Shown here piece by piece: positions 33,352 to 42,727 of a stretch of 64,000 nt of DNA. The stretch covers positions 47,869 through 111,868 of the forward strand of contig CAYYCX010000005.1 in NCBI GenBank assembly GCA_964470455.1, written 5' to 3'. Numbering within the stretch: position 1 is the stretch's first letter; each line of letters begins with the position of its first letter. The position numbers were made by a program, and so were the translations under genes. The DNA comes from JAWXBM01 sp964470455 (GTDB lineage Bacteria; Pseudomonadota; Gammaproteobacteria; Xanthomonadales; SZUA-36). The notes beneath the pieces are model-generated. The model saw only the letters and a program-made list of their open reading frames with translations. It ran no database searches and had not been told where the DNA came from.

Positions 33352-35565
33352 ATGATCACATTCCAAAAAGCAGGCTATAAGTCCAAATCCCTGGTTTCCG
33401 ACCTTGCCCTGGGTTTTTTTGACGGCATCGACAACGCTCTGTGGTGCTACGGTTTCGCGGCCATCATCTTTGCCGGCGCCTTGTCCGGATTCATGCCGCT
33501 GATGCTGATGTTGATGCTGGTGGGTTGGTCCATAGTCGGCGTGTTCATCGCCATGACTTCGCGCGCGCCGGTCCACCTGGTCAACCTGGATGAACAGGCT
33601 ATCGTCATTCTCTCCACCATTGGCGGCCTGATGGTGGCCGAGATGGGGGAAACAGCTGCTGCCAGCTCACGCGGGCTTTCCACCATGTTGGCCATTGTGT
33701 CCCTCACAACGCTGGTCGTGGCCCTGTCATTCCTGGTGGTGGGGCGGTTTCACCTCACACGCATACTGGAACTGATTCCCTATCCGGTCATTTGCGGCTT
33801 CATGGCCGGAATCGCCTGGCTGTTGCTGCAGGCAGGCGTCGGAATTGCCGTCGACCTGCCGATTTCGGTCGAGTTGCTGCGTGCGCTGGGCGAGAGCGAA
33901 AACCTGATTCGGCTGGGGCTGATGGTAGCCGGTGGTTTTGTCCTGCTGTTCGTCACCAATCGCAGTCCGCATGCATGGTCGTTGCCTGTGGCGGCGCTGG
34001 CTATCGGCCTGCTGTTTTTCCTGGTGGCTTACTTCGTTGGTTATTCCAGAGAAGAGTTGCAAGCCGCCAAGTGGCTGTTCCACATTGAGGAAAGCGCCGG
34101 AGGCGCATTCAGCATTCTTGCCCAGCGTTCTTTTTTTGAGATTGATGTGGGCTTTGTCATCTCGGTGCTGCCGCAGATATTCACCATTGCTTTCCTGGCC
34201 ATGCTGACGGCATCCATGTCGCTGTCGGCCATGGTGGCGGGCGGCAACCAGGAAATGAGCACCGCCGAGGAAATGCAGATTGCCGGCACCGGCAATGTGC
34301 TGCTCGGGCTGATGGGCGCGCCATCCGCCTATAATGACGTCACCTCATCGCTTTTGTACAAGCAGTTTGGCGCCAGCAGCCGCTGGACTGCGATCACTGC
34401 CAGCCTGGTTACTCTGCTGGTTGCCCTGATTGGCAGCTCGCTGATTTCCTGGATGCCCACGGTACTGGTGGGTTCGGTGGTGTTCCTGTTCGCTTTCCAG
34501 ATGTTGTACGAATGGATGTACATCGCTGTGCGCGGCTTCCAGCCCGTGGACTACGCCATCGTCTGCATCATCCTGGGCACAGTGATATTCGTCGGCTTCA
34601 TGCCCGGCGTGCTGGTGGGCATACTGCTGGCATTGCTGTTGTTCGTGATGCGCTACAGCATGATCAGCGCGGTGCAGGGGCAGTATTCGCTGGCAGCCTA
34701 CCGCAGTTCGGTGGAGCGTTCGCCGCGCGCCAGCCAGCTGCTGGATGAGCACGGTGGCGTGGCGCTGGTGTACACGCTGCGGGGATTCCTGTTTTTCGGA
34801 ACGGCCAACTCCATACTGGACCTGATCCGCGATGATTCCGGCATCCGCGATGGCAAGCTGAAGGCCATCCTGCTCGACCTGAAGCGGGTTACCGGCATGG
34901 ATATCTCGGCGCTGAAAACCTTCATGCAGATTCGCGCGTTGTGCGATTCCATGGGCGTCAAGCTGATGTACGCCGGCGTGCCCAGGGGCACGGAACAACG
35001 CATCGTGATGATGGATGCGGTCAGCCGCGAGCAGGGCAAGCCGCTGTTTTTCAAGGAAGCCGACTATGCGGTGGAATTCATCGAGAACACCATCCTGGCC
35101 GAGCTGGGTGAAAGCGACAACCGGAAAACGATAGCCGACTACCTGAATGAACTGTTCCAGGATCCGGAAAAGGTCAAATTGCTGCTCAACGCCATGAAGC
35201 GCATCGATGTCAAAGTGGGCCAGGCATTGTTCCAGCAGGGCGACGATGACACCGGCCTGTTCATGCTCGAGAGTGGCTCGATGACGGCTTTGATCGGCAC
35301 GCAAACCAACGGCATGAAGCGGGTCAAGAAATTCAACGCCGGCTCGGTCATTGGTGAAATGTCGAGCTATACGGCGGATCGCAAGCGCACCGCCACGATC
35401 ATCGCCAATGAACCCTCGGTGCTGTACCACCTGCCCAGCGAAACCTTTGACGACCTCGACGCCAGCGACCCGAAACTGGTTTCCTCGATCCACGAACTGG
35501 TGGCGCGAACCCTGGGTACGCGCATCACCTACATGAATCGCCGGTTGATCCAGGAATTGCGTTGA
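33352..35565 (+). CDS. SulP-family transporter with STAS and cyclic-nucleotide-binding domains
   Basis: 737 residues from the ATG at 33352; a GTG at 33322 would add ten, and neither has a strong ribosome-binding site. About ten to twelve membrane helices form the SulP/SLC26 core (residues 20-440), followed by a STAS domain (about 455-570, 'LLDLKRVTGMDISALKTF') and a cyclic-nucleotide-binding domain (about 615-735). The phosphate-binding cassette is intact ('GSVIGEMSSYTADRKRTATI', with the key Gly-Glu and Arg). Anion or dicarboxylate uptake gated by cAMP is plausible, since adenylate cyclase and phosphodiesterase genes follow. Confidence 0.9.
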   Translation: MITFQKAGYKSKSLVSDLALGFFDGIDNALWCYGFAAIIFAGALSGFMPLMLMLMLVGWSIVGVFIAMTSRAPVHLVNLDEQAIVILSTIGGLMVAEMGETAAASSRGLSTMLAIVSLTTLVVALSFLVVGRFHLTRILELIPYPVICGFMAGIAWLLLQAGVGIAVDLPISVELLRALGESENLIRLGLMVAGGFVLLFVTNRSPHAWSLPVAALAIGLLFFLVAYFVGYSREELQAAKWLFHIEESAGGAFSILAQRSFFEIDVGFVISVLPQIFTIAFLAMLTASMSLSAMVAGGNQEMSTAEEMQIAGTGNVLLGLMGAPSAYNDVTSSLLYKQFGASSRWTAITASLVTLLVALIGSSLISWMPTVLVGSVVFLFAFQMLYEWMYIAVRGFQPVDYAIVCIILGTVIFVGFMPGVLVGILLALLLFVMRYSMISAVQGQYSLAAYRSSVERSPRASQLLDEHGGVALVYTLRGFLFFGTANSILDLIRDDSGIRDGKLKAILLDLKRVTGMDISALKTFMQIRALCDSMGVKLMYAGVPRGTEQRIVMMDAVSREQGKPLFFKEADYAVEFIENTILAELGESDNRKTIADYLNELFQDPEKVKLLLNAMKRIDVKVGQALFQQGDDDTGLFMLESGSMTALIGTQTNGMKRVKKFNAGSVIGEMSSYTADRKRTATIIANEPSVLYHLPSETFDDLDASDPKLVSSIHELVARTLGTRITYMNRRLIQELR

Positions 35566-35800
35566 GTGTTACCTCAGTCATGACTGACAACCCTGCTCAA
35601 GTGGATTTGGCCAACCGGCCAGGGGCTTGGCCGAAGCAATTGAGCGGGCACGGCGGGACCGGGTTGAGGTTTTCAGCAAAAAGCGGGCAGCGGTGAATCC
35701 TTACACTGCCGAACGAAACAAAGTTCTGGATTGGACGGTAACTGAATTGTGGCCCCGCGTGGTGGTAGAGTAACCGGCAGGGGTAACCAAGGAGCCTTGG

Positions 35801-36661
35801 ATGAGCTTTCTGGTACAGCTGACCGACACGCATATCGTGGAGCCGGGACAGTTGCTTTACGGCAAGGTGGATACTGCAGCGCATCTTACTGATGCCGTCA
35901 GGCAGGTGAACAGGATGTCGCCACAGCCCGACGTGGTGATGATTACCGGTGACCTGGTTGAATTTCCCAGCAGCAGCGCATACGAGAATTTTGCTTCCCT
36001 GGTTGAACCCTTGAATGCGCCTGCATACCTGATTCCGGGCAACCATGACGACCCGCGCATGATGGAACATCATTTTGCCGGTTGTTCCATGTTTCCGGTC
36101 ACTGATGACACCTTCCAGTACGCCATTGAAGGCCTGGATTTCCGGATCCTTGCCCTCAACAGCCACCATGCGGGTTCGGAATTTCCACACCTGGACCACA
36201 GAAGGCTCGCCTGGCTGGCAACGGCGCTCGAGGCGTCCGATGAGCCCACGCTGATCGCCATCCACCATCCGCCGATGCGCACAGGTATTGAATTCATCGA
36301 TATGGTCGGTCCGCGGTGGTATGCCGGGCTATCGGAGTTGCTGGCGCGGCATTCCCAGGTGGAACTGATCATCAGCGGTCACGGCCACAGTGACACGTTT
36401 GGACGCAATGGCAATGTGCCGGTGTACATGGCAGGAAGCACCGCGCACCAGTTGATTGCAGCGCGCGGCAAAGACCACGCCCCTGCTTTTGATGAGCGGC
36501 CGGCCCCGCCGGTGATGCACCAGTGGATGGGGGCAGGGGAGGGCTTTGTGAGCGGCGCTGCCCCCTGGCCGGATTGGGCATCCGAACGGCGCATAGACCT
36601 CGAGTCGGGGCTGGACTGGGAAATACTCAAAGACAATATGCGCGGATCGATGCAAAGGTGA
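35801..36661 (+). CDS. Class III cyclic-nucleotide phosphodiesterase (CpdA-like)
   Basis: 286 residues with a strong AAGGAG ribosome-binding site. The calcineurin-like metallophosphoesterase motifs are all present: D-x-H in 'LTDTHI' near residue 8-12, 'ITGDLVE' near 48-54, GNHDD near 79-83, HHPP near 151 and GHGHSD near 191-196. The pattern matches the CpdA/class III cAMP phosphodiesterases. It probably hydrolyses cAMP in the cytoplasm. It sits between a transporter with a cNMP-binding domain and a membrane cyclase on the same strand. Confidence 0.88.
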   Translation: MSFLVQLTDTHIVEPGQLLYGKVDTAAHLTDAVRQVNRMSPQPDVVMITGDLVEFPSSSAYENFASLVEPLNAPAYLIPGNHDDPRMMEHHFAGCSMFPVTDDTFQYAIEGLDFRILALNSHHAGSEFPHLDHRRLAWLATALEASDEPTLIAIHHPPMRTGIEFIDMVGPRWYAGLSELLARHSQVELIISGHGHSDTFGRNGNVPVYMAGSTAHQLIAARGKDHAPAFDERPAPPVMHQWMGAGEGFVSGAAPWPDWASERRIDLESGLDWEILKDNMRGSMQR

Positions 36662-36710
36662 AGCCGGTTTTCCTGATTTTATGCAACCAACCCAGCCAGG
36701 CTGAAGTGTC

Positions 36711-38924
36711 ATGAGACGCTACCTGATCCGTGTAGCTGCCGGTGTGCTTCTGACGCTGTTCCTGCTGGGCCACGTGGCCGGGAAATACAACCTGTTCTAT
36801 GTCGACCAGATAGAGAACCTGCTGTACGACACGCGCATACGCATGACCGCCCCGGGCGGGCAGGACGAGCGGATCCTGATCGTCGCGGTCGATGAAGCCA
36901 GCCTGCAGGCGCAGGGGCACTGGCCCTGGACCCGCGACAAACTGGCCCGCCTGGTCAATAACCTGTTTGCTTACGGCGTTTCGGTTGTCGGCTGGGATAT
37001 GGTGTTTGCCGAGAGGGATGAAAGCGCCGACATCGACCGGCTGCATCGGCTGGCCGAAGAGCGGGGCGATGCCGCGTTCATGGAAACACTCATCGAACTG
37101 GAGCCGCAACTGGACCGCGACCAGATTTTCGCCGAGGCACTGGCCAGCGGCCCGAACATCCTGGGGTATTTTTTCGATACCAACGAGGCAACTGCGTACG
37201 AGACCGGCGATCTGCCAATACCGGCTATTGATTTTCACGAATCCATGGCCGACGTGATTTTCCTGCCGCGTGGCAAGGGCTTCAGCTCCAACCGACCGGA
37301 GTTGATGGCGGCAGCCTACAGCGCCGGCTTCATCAATAACCCATTGATTGATGACGATGGCGTGGTACGCCGCGCGCCGCTGTTGCACGAATACCAGTTC
37401 AGCGCCTACGAAGCCTTGTCTCTCGCCACAGCGGCGGCGTACCTGAATGAAATCACCATTCCGATATTCGTGGATGCATCCCGATGGATGGGCGACTACC
37501 CACCGCTGGAAAAACTGGAACTGGCTGGAACCATCATTCCCATCGACCCACAGGGAGCGGTACTGGTACCGTTTCGCGGGCCGCGGGGCAGTTTTCCCTA
37601 TGTTTCAGCCACAGAGGTCATTGAGGGAACCGTTGAGGACCCTGAATACCTCAAAGGCACGATCGCCCTGGTTGGAGCAACGGCCCCGGGCATGGAAGAC
37701 ATTCGCTCAACGCCATTCGGCTCCATCTATCCAGGAGTGGAAGTGCACGCCAACATCATCAGCGGCATCCTGGATGGCAGTTTCCGCTGGGAGCCGGCCT
37801 ATACGTCGGCCGCGGAGATGGTGGCCGTTACCGCGTTTGGCTTGCTCACTTCCTTCGTCCTGCCCATCCTGTCGCCGATTATCGCCACCCTGGCATTTTT
37901 CGCATCGATAATTTTGGCGCTGGCGGTGAATCTCTATATGTGGAATGTGGAACTCCACATCCTGCCGCTGGCTGTGACGCTGCTGACCCTGATCGGGATC
38001 TACACCCTCAACATGGTGTTCGGTTACCTGTTTGAAACACGTACTCGAACGCATATGGACAGCCTGTTCGGGCAGTATGTACCACCGGATCTTGTCAAGG
38101 AGATGAGCCGCGACCCGGAAAACTATTCGCTGGCCAGCCAGAAACTGGAACTGAGCGTGCTGTTCAGTGACATCCGCGACTTCACCTCGATTTCGGAAGG
38201 TCTTGATGCGTCTGAGCTGTCGGACCTGATCAACCAGTACCTCACGCCCATGACCCGCATCGTGCACACCACCAAAGGCACGATCGACAAATACATCGGC
38301 GATGCCGTGATGGCCTTCTGGGGCGCGCCGCTCAGGGATTCGCACCATGCCGCCCGGGCTGTGGGCGCCGGCATGGAGATGCTGGCCGCCCTGGAGCCGT
38401 TGAACGAGGAGTTCCACAGGAAGAACTGGCCGCACATCTCCATCGGTATCGGCATCAACACCGGCCCCATGAACGTGGGCAACATGGGTTCCGAGTTCCG
38501 GCAGGCGTACACCGTGATGGGTGACGCGGTGAACCTGGGTTCGAGGCTGGAAGGATTGACCAAGTCCTACGGCGTGAGCTTCATTGTCAGCGAATTTACC
38601 CGCTGGGCAGCCCCGGAGTTCTTCTACCGGGAACTGGACCGGGTGAGGGTGAAGGGCAAGGCTGAGCCCGTCACAATCTACGAACCGCTGGGCATGAAAG
38701 ACCAGCTTCCCGCACAAGTCATTGAAGATGCAAAACTATTTGAAAATGCCCTGAGATATTACCGGGAGCAGGAATGGGACCAGTCAGAACCCATACTCAA
38801 GGAGCTGCTCGCCGCCCAACCCGGGTGTTTCCTGTTCCGGCTGTATCTGGAAAGGCTCGAAATTTTCAGGCAGGACCCGCCCGGCGAAGAATGGGATGGC
38901 GTTTTCACTTACAAAACCAAATGA
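36711..38924 (+). CDS. CHASE2-domain adenylate/guanylate cyclase
   Basis: 737 residues. One N-terminal membrane helix, a CHASE2 extracytoplasmic sensor (about residues 30-335), three further membrane helices (345-440) and a class III cyclase domain (about 480-640). Catalytic elements: metal-binding Asp in 'FSDIRDFTSI', adenine-specifying Lys in 'DKYIGDAVMAFW', second Asp in the same motif, 'GINTGPMNVGNMGS' and 'YTVMGDAVNLGSRLE'. This supports adenylate cyclase. CHASE2 would sense an unknown periplasmic signal. A short C-terminal tail after the cyclase domain is tetratricopeptide-like. It starts 49 bases after the phosphodiesterase. Confidence 0.92.
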   Translation: MRRYLIRVAAGVLLTLFLLGHVAGKYNLFYVDQIENLLYDTRIRMTAPGGQDERILIVAVDEASLQAQGHWPWTRDKLARLVNNLFAYGVSVVGWDMVFAERDESADIDRLHRLAEERGDAAFMETLIELEPQLDRDQIFAEALASGPNILGYFFDTNEATAYETGDLPIPAIDFHESMADVIFLPRGKGFSSNRPELMAAAYSAGFINNPLIDDDGVVRRAPLLHEYQFSAYEALSLATAAAYLNEITIPIFVDASRWMGDYPPLEKLELAGTIIPIDPQGAVLVPFRGPRGSFPYVSATEVIEGTVEDPEYLKGTIALVGATAPGMEDIRSTPFGSIYPGVEVHANIISGILDGSFRWEPAYTSAAEMVAVTAFGLLTSFVLPILSPIIATLAFFASIILALAVNLYMWNVELHILPLAVTLLTLIGIYTLNMVFGYLFETRTRTHMDSLFGQYVPPDLVKEMSRDPENYSLASQKLELSVLFSDIRDFTSISEGLDASELSDLINQYLTPMTRIVHTTKGTIDKYIGDAVMAFWGAPLRDSHHAARAVGAGMEMLAALEPLNEEFHRKNWPHISIGIGINTGPMNVGNMGSEFRQAYTVMGDAVNLGSRLEGLTKSYGVSFIVSEFTRWAAPEFFYRELDRVRVKGKAEPVTIYEPLGMKDQLPAQVIEDAKLFENALRYYREQEWDQSEPILKELLAAQPGCFLFRLYLERLEIFRQDPPGEEWDGVFTYKTK

Positions 38925-39226
38925 TTCTCCCGATTTTCAGGCAAAAGGTAGCAATCGGCGAACGAACGGCGCCCCGTAAATTACCGTGCAGCATGGATTT
39001 TTAAAGATTGTGTGCTACCATTGGCCAAATTCGCGGGTTTCTCGCAACCAGCGGATTTTGGGGAATCAGCCGGGCAACCGGCCTTAAATGTGAGCGACGC
39101 CCCGCTTGTTTTGACCGTTTCAGGATGGATCTGCCGCGCTGAGCGACAGGAATCACCAACTATTTTACCCCTCGCGGGTAATTGGCTTGAGTCATAACAA
39201 CGGAGTCACCGAAAAGGGTTTAAGAA

Positions 39227-39706
39227 ATGATGAACAATCGCAGCAAATTTGTGGCATTTCTGGTACTGGGATTTTGTGTCTTTGCTACCGAAGCTTTCGC
39301 GTCTGAAGCGAAAGGCCTGGTGGTAGCATCACGCGGCACCGTAATTGCTTCTGGTTCCGCGGATTCACGCGAGCTCAAGCAAGGCGATGAAATTTTCGTG
39401 GACGACCAGATCATGACCGGCCCGAAAAGCTTCGCAGTCGTACAATTCCTGGATGGCGCCAAGGTAACCATCAAACCTGATTCAGAATTGGTCATCGAGG
39501 ACTATGTCTACAATGGCAATTCCGGCGACAAGGCAACCTTGAGCCTGGTTTCCGGCGGCTTGCGGGTCATCACCGGCGCCATGGCCAAGAGCAACCCGGA
39601 AAACTACAAGCTGAAAACGCCGGTGGCGCTGATGGGTGTGCGCGGGACTGAATTCTCCGTCCAGCTGTGTGGCGACGAAGTCTGCGAGCAGAGCGTAATC
39701 GAGTAA
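39227..39706 (+). CDS. FecR-domain secreted protein
   Basis: 159 residues with a signal peptide (ending EAFA). The core matches the FecR domain: 'GTVIASGSADSRELKQGDEIFVDDQIMTGPKSFAVVQFLDGAKVTIKPDSELVIEDY' and ends with 'GVRGTEFSVQLCGDEVC'. Unlike sigma-regulating FecR it has no membrane helix, so it is probably a free periplasmic or surface protein. Such free FecR proteins are often encoded near adenylate cyclase/CHASE2 or polysaccharide genes; both are adjacent here. Its function is unknown. The 302 bases upstream (38925-39226) show no gene. Confidence 0.83.
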   Translation: MMNNRSKFVAFLVLGFCVFATEAFASEAKGLVVASRGTVIASGSADSRELKQGDEIFVDDQIMTGPKSFAVVQFLDGAKVTIKPDSELVIEDYVYNGNSGDKATLSLVSGGLRVITGAMAKSNPENYKLKTPVALMGVRGTEFSVQLCGDEVCEQSVIE

Positions 39707-39813
39707 TTTCGCGGGCAGGCAGGAAGCATTCTGCCTGTCTGAGACACGAGATGGCCTGGTCGGGACTTTTTCGGCTCCCGCCTTTGTGTAAGGCTTACCT
39801 CAAAAGTGCAATA

Positions 39814-39842
39814 AAAAGACCAGCCTCGGCTGGTCTTTTTTT
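39814..39842 (+). terminator. Rho-independent terminator of the FecR gene
   Basis: The stem AAAGACCAGC/GCTGGTCTTT with a three-base loop is followed by a T run; an A run on the other side may allow use on the minus strand too. Confidence 0.85.
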
Positions 39843-39880
39843 ATGCATGTCTTTTTTTTTGCAAGGCGCCCGGCCAAGCA

Positions 39881-39996
39881 CTGAATCTGGCCTTGAATCT
39901 GGCCCTGAATCAGGCCCTGAAAACAGGCGATGAGGTTCGGCTTACGGGTCGGTTTCCAGGGTTCTGGTCTGGAGATCCTGGCCTGGAGAACCTGGC
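39881..39996. repeat. Short tandem repeats
   Basis: Four 12-base units beginning CTGAATCTGGCC (39881-39928, last ones degenerate), then two 14-base units CTGGAGA(T/A)CCTGGC at 39969-39996. They lie between two converging genes (39707-40039), a 333-base interval that otherwise holds only the terminator at 39814. Confidence 0.6.
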
Positions 39997-40039
39997 CTGG
40001 CGTTAGCAACACAAGCCAGGCCCGTTGTTCAAACTCCTC

Positions 40040-41251
40040 TCAGCCGGAATCCCCACCCGCAGGGCTGATCTCCGTTTCCGGAGGAGGTGGCGTTGAGCCA
40101 CCGCCCGGAGGAACCACCGCTCCACCCGGTGGAGTGGATTCGCCGGATATCGTACCGCTGGCGCTGCCAACCGGAGTGCCCGGACCACAACGCGTCAGGT
40201 GTGCATCCGGCTCCACGAATGTCAGTGCCGTTGGAATACGTTGCATACCCATCGAAAGCGCAACCCGTATCAGTTCGGGATCGTCAACGTAGATCCGGTT
40301 CGACCCTGACATCAAGGTTACGAATACCGGCTTCTTGCTGAAACCATAGGTTTCCAGCTGTGCCGACAGCGCTTCACGCCGCACGGGGTCTATGTCTTCC
40401 AGGTCGGGAAGGTCTATGAATTTCTCAAATTCCGCGGCTGTGGCTTCCAATGTGTAGTCACCCAGGGGCCACATCGGTACATCCGCGATCTTGATACCGC
40501 GTTCGTTGAATGCCTTGATCACTTCTTCAAGGCTGACATTCGGCCCGAAATAGCTGATTGGAACCGTGTTCGAATCATTGAAGACGAACATGACCGGTAT
40601 CGGTTCCTTGCCGTAATGCCTTTGCAGGATATCAATCATGTAGGTGTCCACCACCACGGCATTGATGCCTACATAGAGCGAAATCTGCAAAACCTTCGGG
40701 CGTCGCTCGTCCAGCAGCTTTGATTCGTCAGATGGGTGGTACCAATACTCGCCACTGGAGAACTGGATGATGTCCGGGTAAGCCAGCCTTGTGTGAAACT
40801 CGCCTTCCAGCCAGTCGGGAACGGGCTCGATGACTTCAGGAATCTCAAAATATCGCCGTACCACTTCCTGGGCCAGTTTCGAGCCGCTCGGGTTTTGCCC
40901 GGAAATATCCGCGATGGCATACGTTGCAAACTTGCGGCTGTTTGCGGCATCGGTTGAGCAGGGCCAGTCCAGGAACTCAGGGGCTTTCTTGATGCAGGCC
41001 AGCTTTCCCTCACCGGCGAATGCCGACTGCCCTGGGGCCACTTCCAGAACCTTTCCTTCCTTGGTCAGGAAAGTGCGGCCTTCATCGGTAGTCACATACA
41101 GGCCGGGTGGAGTTCCCTGGAGTTCTTCACAGGCGTCAGACTGGCCAAACGCATTGCCCGACATCAAAGCCAGAGCAATGAATGCAGGAAGAACCGCCTG
41201 CCTGTATTTATGGTTGGGTTGCGTTTCACCCCGCATGCCGGAAATCCTCAC
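40040..41251 (-). CDS. Secreted protein with Pro/Gly-rich tail, unknown function
   Basis: 403 residues; ATG 41236 is an alternative start. A signal peptide (ALMSGNAFG) leads to a mature protein with no recognised domain. The middle contains 'ISLYVGINAVVVDTYMIDILQRHYGKEPIPVMFVFNDSN' and a repeat-like second half 'FVTLMSGSNRIYVDDPELIRVALSMG'. The C-terminal 35 residues are Pro/Gly-rich ('GGAVVPPGGGSTPPPP'). It is the only minus-strand gene between FecR and the EPS block and points away from it. Its role is open; a surface-exposed accessory to polysaccharide export is one possibility. Confidence 0.6.
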   Translation of the reverse strand: MRISGMRGETQPNHKYRQAVLPAFIALALMSGNAFGQSDACEELQGTPPGLYVTTDEGRTFLTKEGKVLEVAPGQSAFAGEGKLACIKKAPEFLDWPCSTDAANSRKFATYAIADISGQNPSGSKLAQEVVRRYFEIPEVIEPVPDWLEGEFHTRLAYPDIIQFSSGEYWYHPSDESKLLDERRPKVLQISLYVGINAVVVDTYMIDILQRHYGKEPIPVMFVFNDSNTVPISYFGPNVSLEEVIKAFNERGIKIADVPMWPLGDYTLEATAAEFEKFIDLPDLEDIDPVRREALSAQLETYGFSKKPVFVTLMSGSNRIYVDDPELIRVALSMGMQRIPTALTFVEPDAHLTRCGPGTPVGSASGTISGESTPPGGAVVPPGGGSTPPPPETEISPAGGDSG

Positions 41252-41434
41252 TTTGGCTCACCCCTGTTGCACTGGCTGAATCAGTAGCATCATAAACCAA
41301 ATTGGAATCTGTTGGAATTTAGTTTGCCCGATTGCTGCCGAGGTTCAGGTTGAATGCCGAAAACTTTGAACTTACTGAAATTTGTATATCTATGTATAAT
41401 CGGCGCAGCGCCAAAGTTCAGGGGAGTGGGGTTT

Positions 41435-42727
41435 GTGAAATCTGCTGTTTCAAAGATTTTGAGGAGTCATGCCGCCATGGTTGGCCTGGCAGTTTGCATG
41501 CTCTCGTCCGGGGTATTTGCACAGGACTATGATGATCCCGCGCTTGGTCAACAACCCGTAGTTTCCCAGCCACAGGACTTCAAGCCGCTGGGTATCAGGG
41601 CGGGCAGCTTCATGCTCCATCCAGGCGTCGAAGTGGCGGTGGACTACAATGACAACGTTTTCTACAGCAACGACAACGAGCAGAGTGACACCATTTTCCA
41701 TGTGCGTCCCTATGTCACTGCCATCAGTAACTGGAGCCGCCATTCGCTGAGCGTGCGCCTGGCCGCGGATGTCGGCCGGTATGCGGATTTCGGCGTGCGG
41801 GATTATGAGGACTATTTCCTCACAGTGTCGGGCCGATTTGATTTCAAAGGCCAGAACAACATGGGTTATCACCTCGATGCGTTGCAGTTGCATGAAGACC
41901 TGAACGCGCGGGATTCAGTGCAGGGCATCGAACCCACAGTCTACAACCTGCTGGGCGCGGGGTTGACATATGACCACTACTTCAATCGGCTGTCGCTGGG
42001 TGGCACTCTCGATTGGCAGCAGTTGCAGTATGACGATGTGCTCGGCGAATCCGGCGAAATCATCAACAACGAAGACCGCGACCGGCAATCCATGCGGGCA
42101 TCGCTCACCTCCGGCTACCAGTTCAAGACCGACAAGCGCGCTTTCGTAACCGTGGCCTGGGACGAAACCGAGTATGACCAGGAAATCGACCGCAACGGCT
42201 ACAACCGCGATTCTTCCGGCTACTCCCTGAGTGGCGGGCTGGATTTCACCATCACCAATCTGCTTACGGGTGATGTTTCCCTTGGGTATTATGAACGCGA
42301 CTATGATGATCCCGAGCTGCAGGATGTTGATGGCGTAGGCTTTGGCGCGGGTTTGACCTGGGTGCCGACACAGCTCACCACGGTGCGCGCCAATGTCAGT
42401 TCTTCAATCGAAGATTCGGCCAGCGCCACAGCTTCGGGTTATTTTCGAACCCTGTATGCATTGCGGGTCGATCATGAACTGTTGCGAAACCTCCAGCTCA
42501 CCGGGCGCCTGTCGTATTCGGACAGTGATTACGAAACGGTGCTCGATGCGCCTGCCGGGTCGCGCACCAGCGACAAGGTGTGGCGAGCCGGCCTGGGCAT
42601 GAACTATTTCATCAATCGCTGGATGTGGGTAGGCGCTTCCTACGACTACCAGTACCTGAATACCAATGTGGCCAATGACGGCTACAAGGTGAACCGTGCC
42701 TGGCTTGTTCTTGGTTTTGAGAAGTAA
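41435..42727 (+). CDS. Outer-membrane beta-barrel protein of the EPS locus
   Basis: 430 residues from the GTG at 41435, just after AGGGGAGTGGGG and beginning a signal peptide that ends GVFA; a start at 41354 would add 27 residues. The mature protein opens with 'GIRAGSFMLHPGVEVAVDYNDNVFYSNDN', a pattern typical of EPS- and PEP-CTERM-associated barrel proteins of the EpsL/BBP2 type, and continues in alternating strands to 'RAWLVLGFEK'. It is probably an outer-membrane barrel helping polysaccharide exit. The next gene, a Wza-like exporter, overlaps its end, indicating one operon. Confidence 0.8.
   Translation: MKSAVSKILRSHAAMVGLAVCMLSSGVFAQDYDDPALGQQPVVSQPQDFKPLGIRAGSFMLHPGVEVAVDYNDNVFYSNDNEQSDTIFHVRPYVTAISNWSRHSLSVRLAADVGRYADFGVRDYEDYFLTVSGRFDFKGQNNMGYHLDALQLHEDLNARDSVQGIEPTVYNLLGAGLTYDHYFNRLSLGGTLDWQQLQYDDVLGESGEIINNEDRDRQSMRASLTSGYQFKTDKRAFVTVAWDETEYDQEIDRNGYNRDSSGYSLSGGLDFTITNLLTGDVSLGYYERDYDDPELQDVDGVGFGAGLTWVPTQLTTVRANVSSSIEDSASATASGYFRTLYALRVDHELLRNLQLTGRLSYSDSDYETVLDAPAGSRTSDKVWRAGLGMNYFINRWMWVGASYDYQYLNTNVANDGYKVNRAWLVLGFEK

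Noticed and set aside
34345..35493. 382-codon open frame on the minus strand
   Set aside because: Opposite the STAS and cNMP part of the SulP gene; His/Gln-rich translation typical of a shadow frame.
38925..39226. Riboswitch or small RNA upstream of the FecR gene
   Set aside because: I looked for a conserved aptamer core and a strong terminator in this 302-base gap and found neither.
39881..39996. CRISPR array
   Set aside because: Units are 12 and 14 bases and directly adjacent, without unique spacers, and no cas genes are present.
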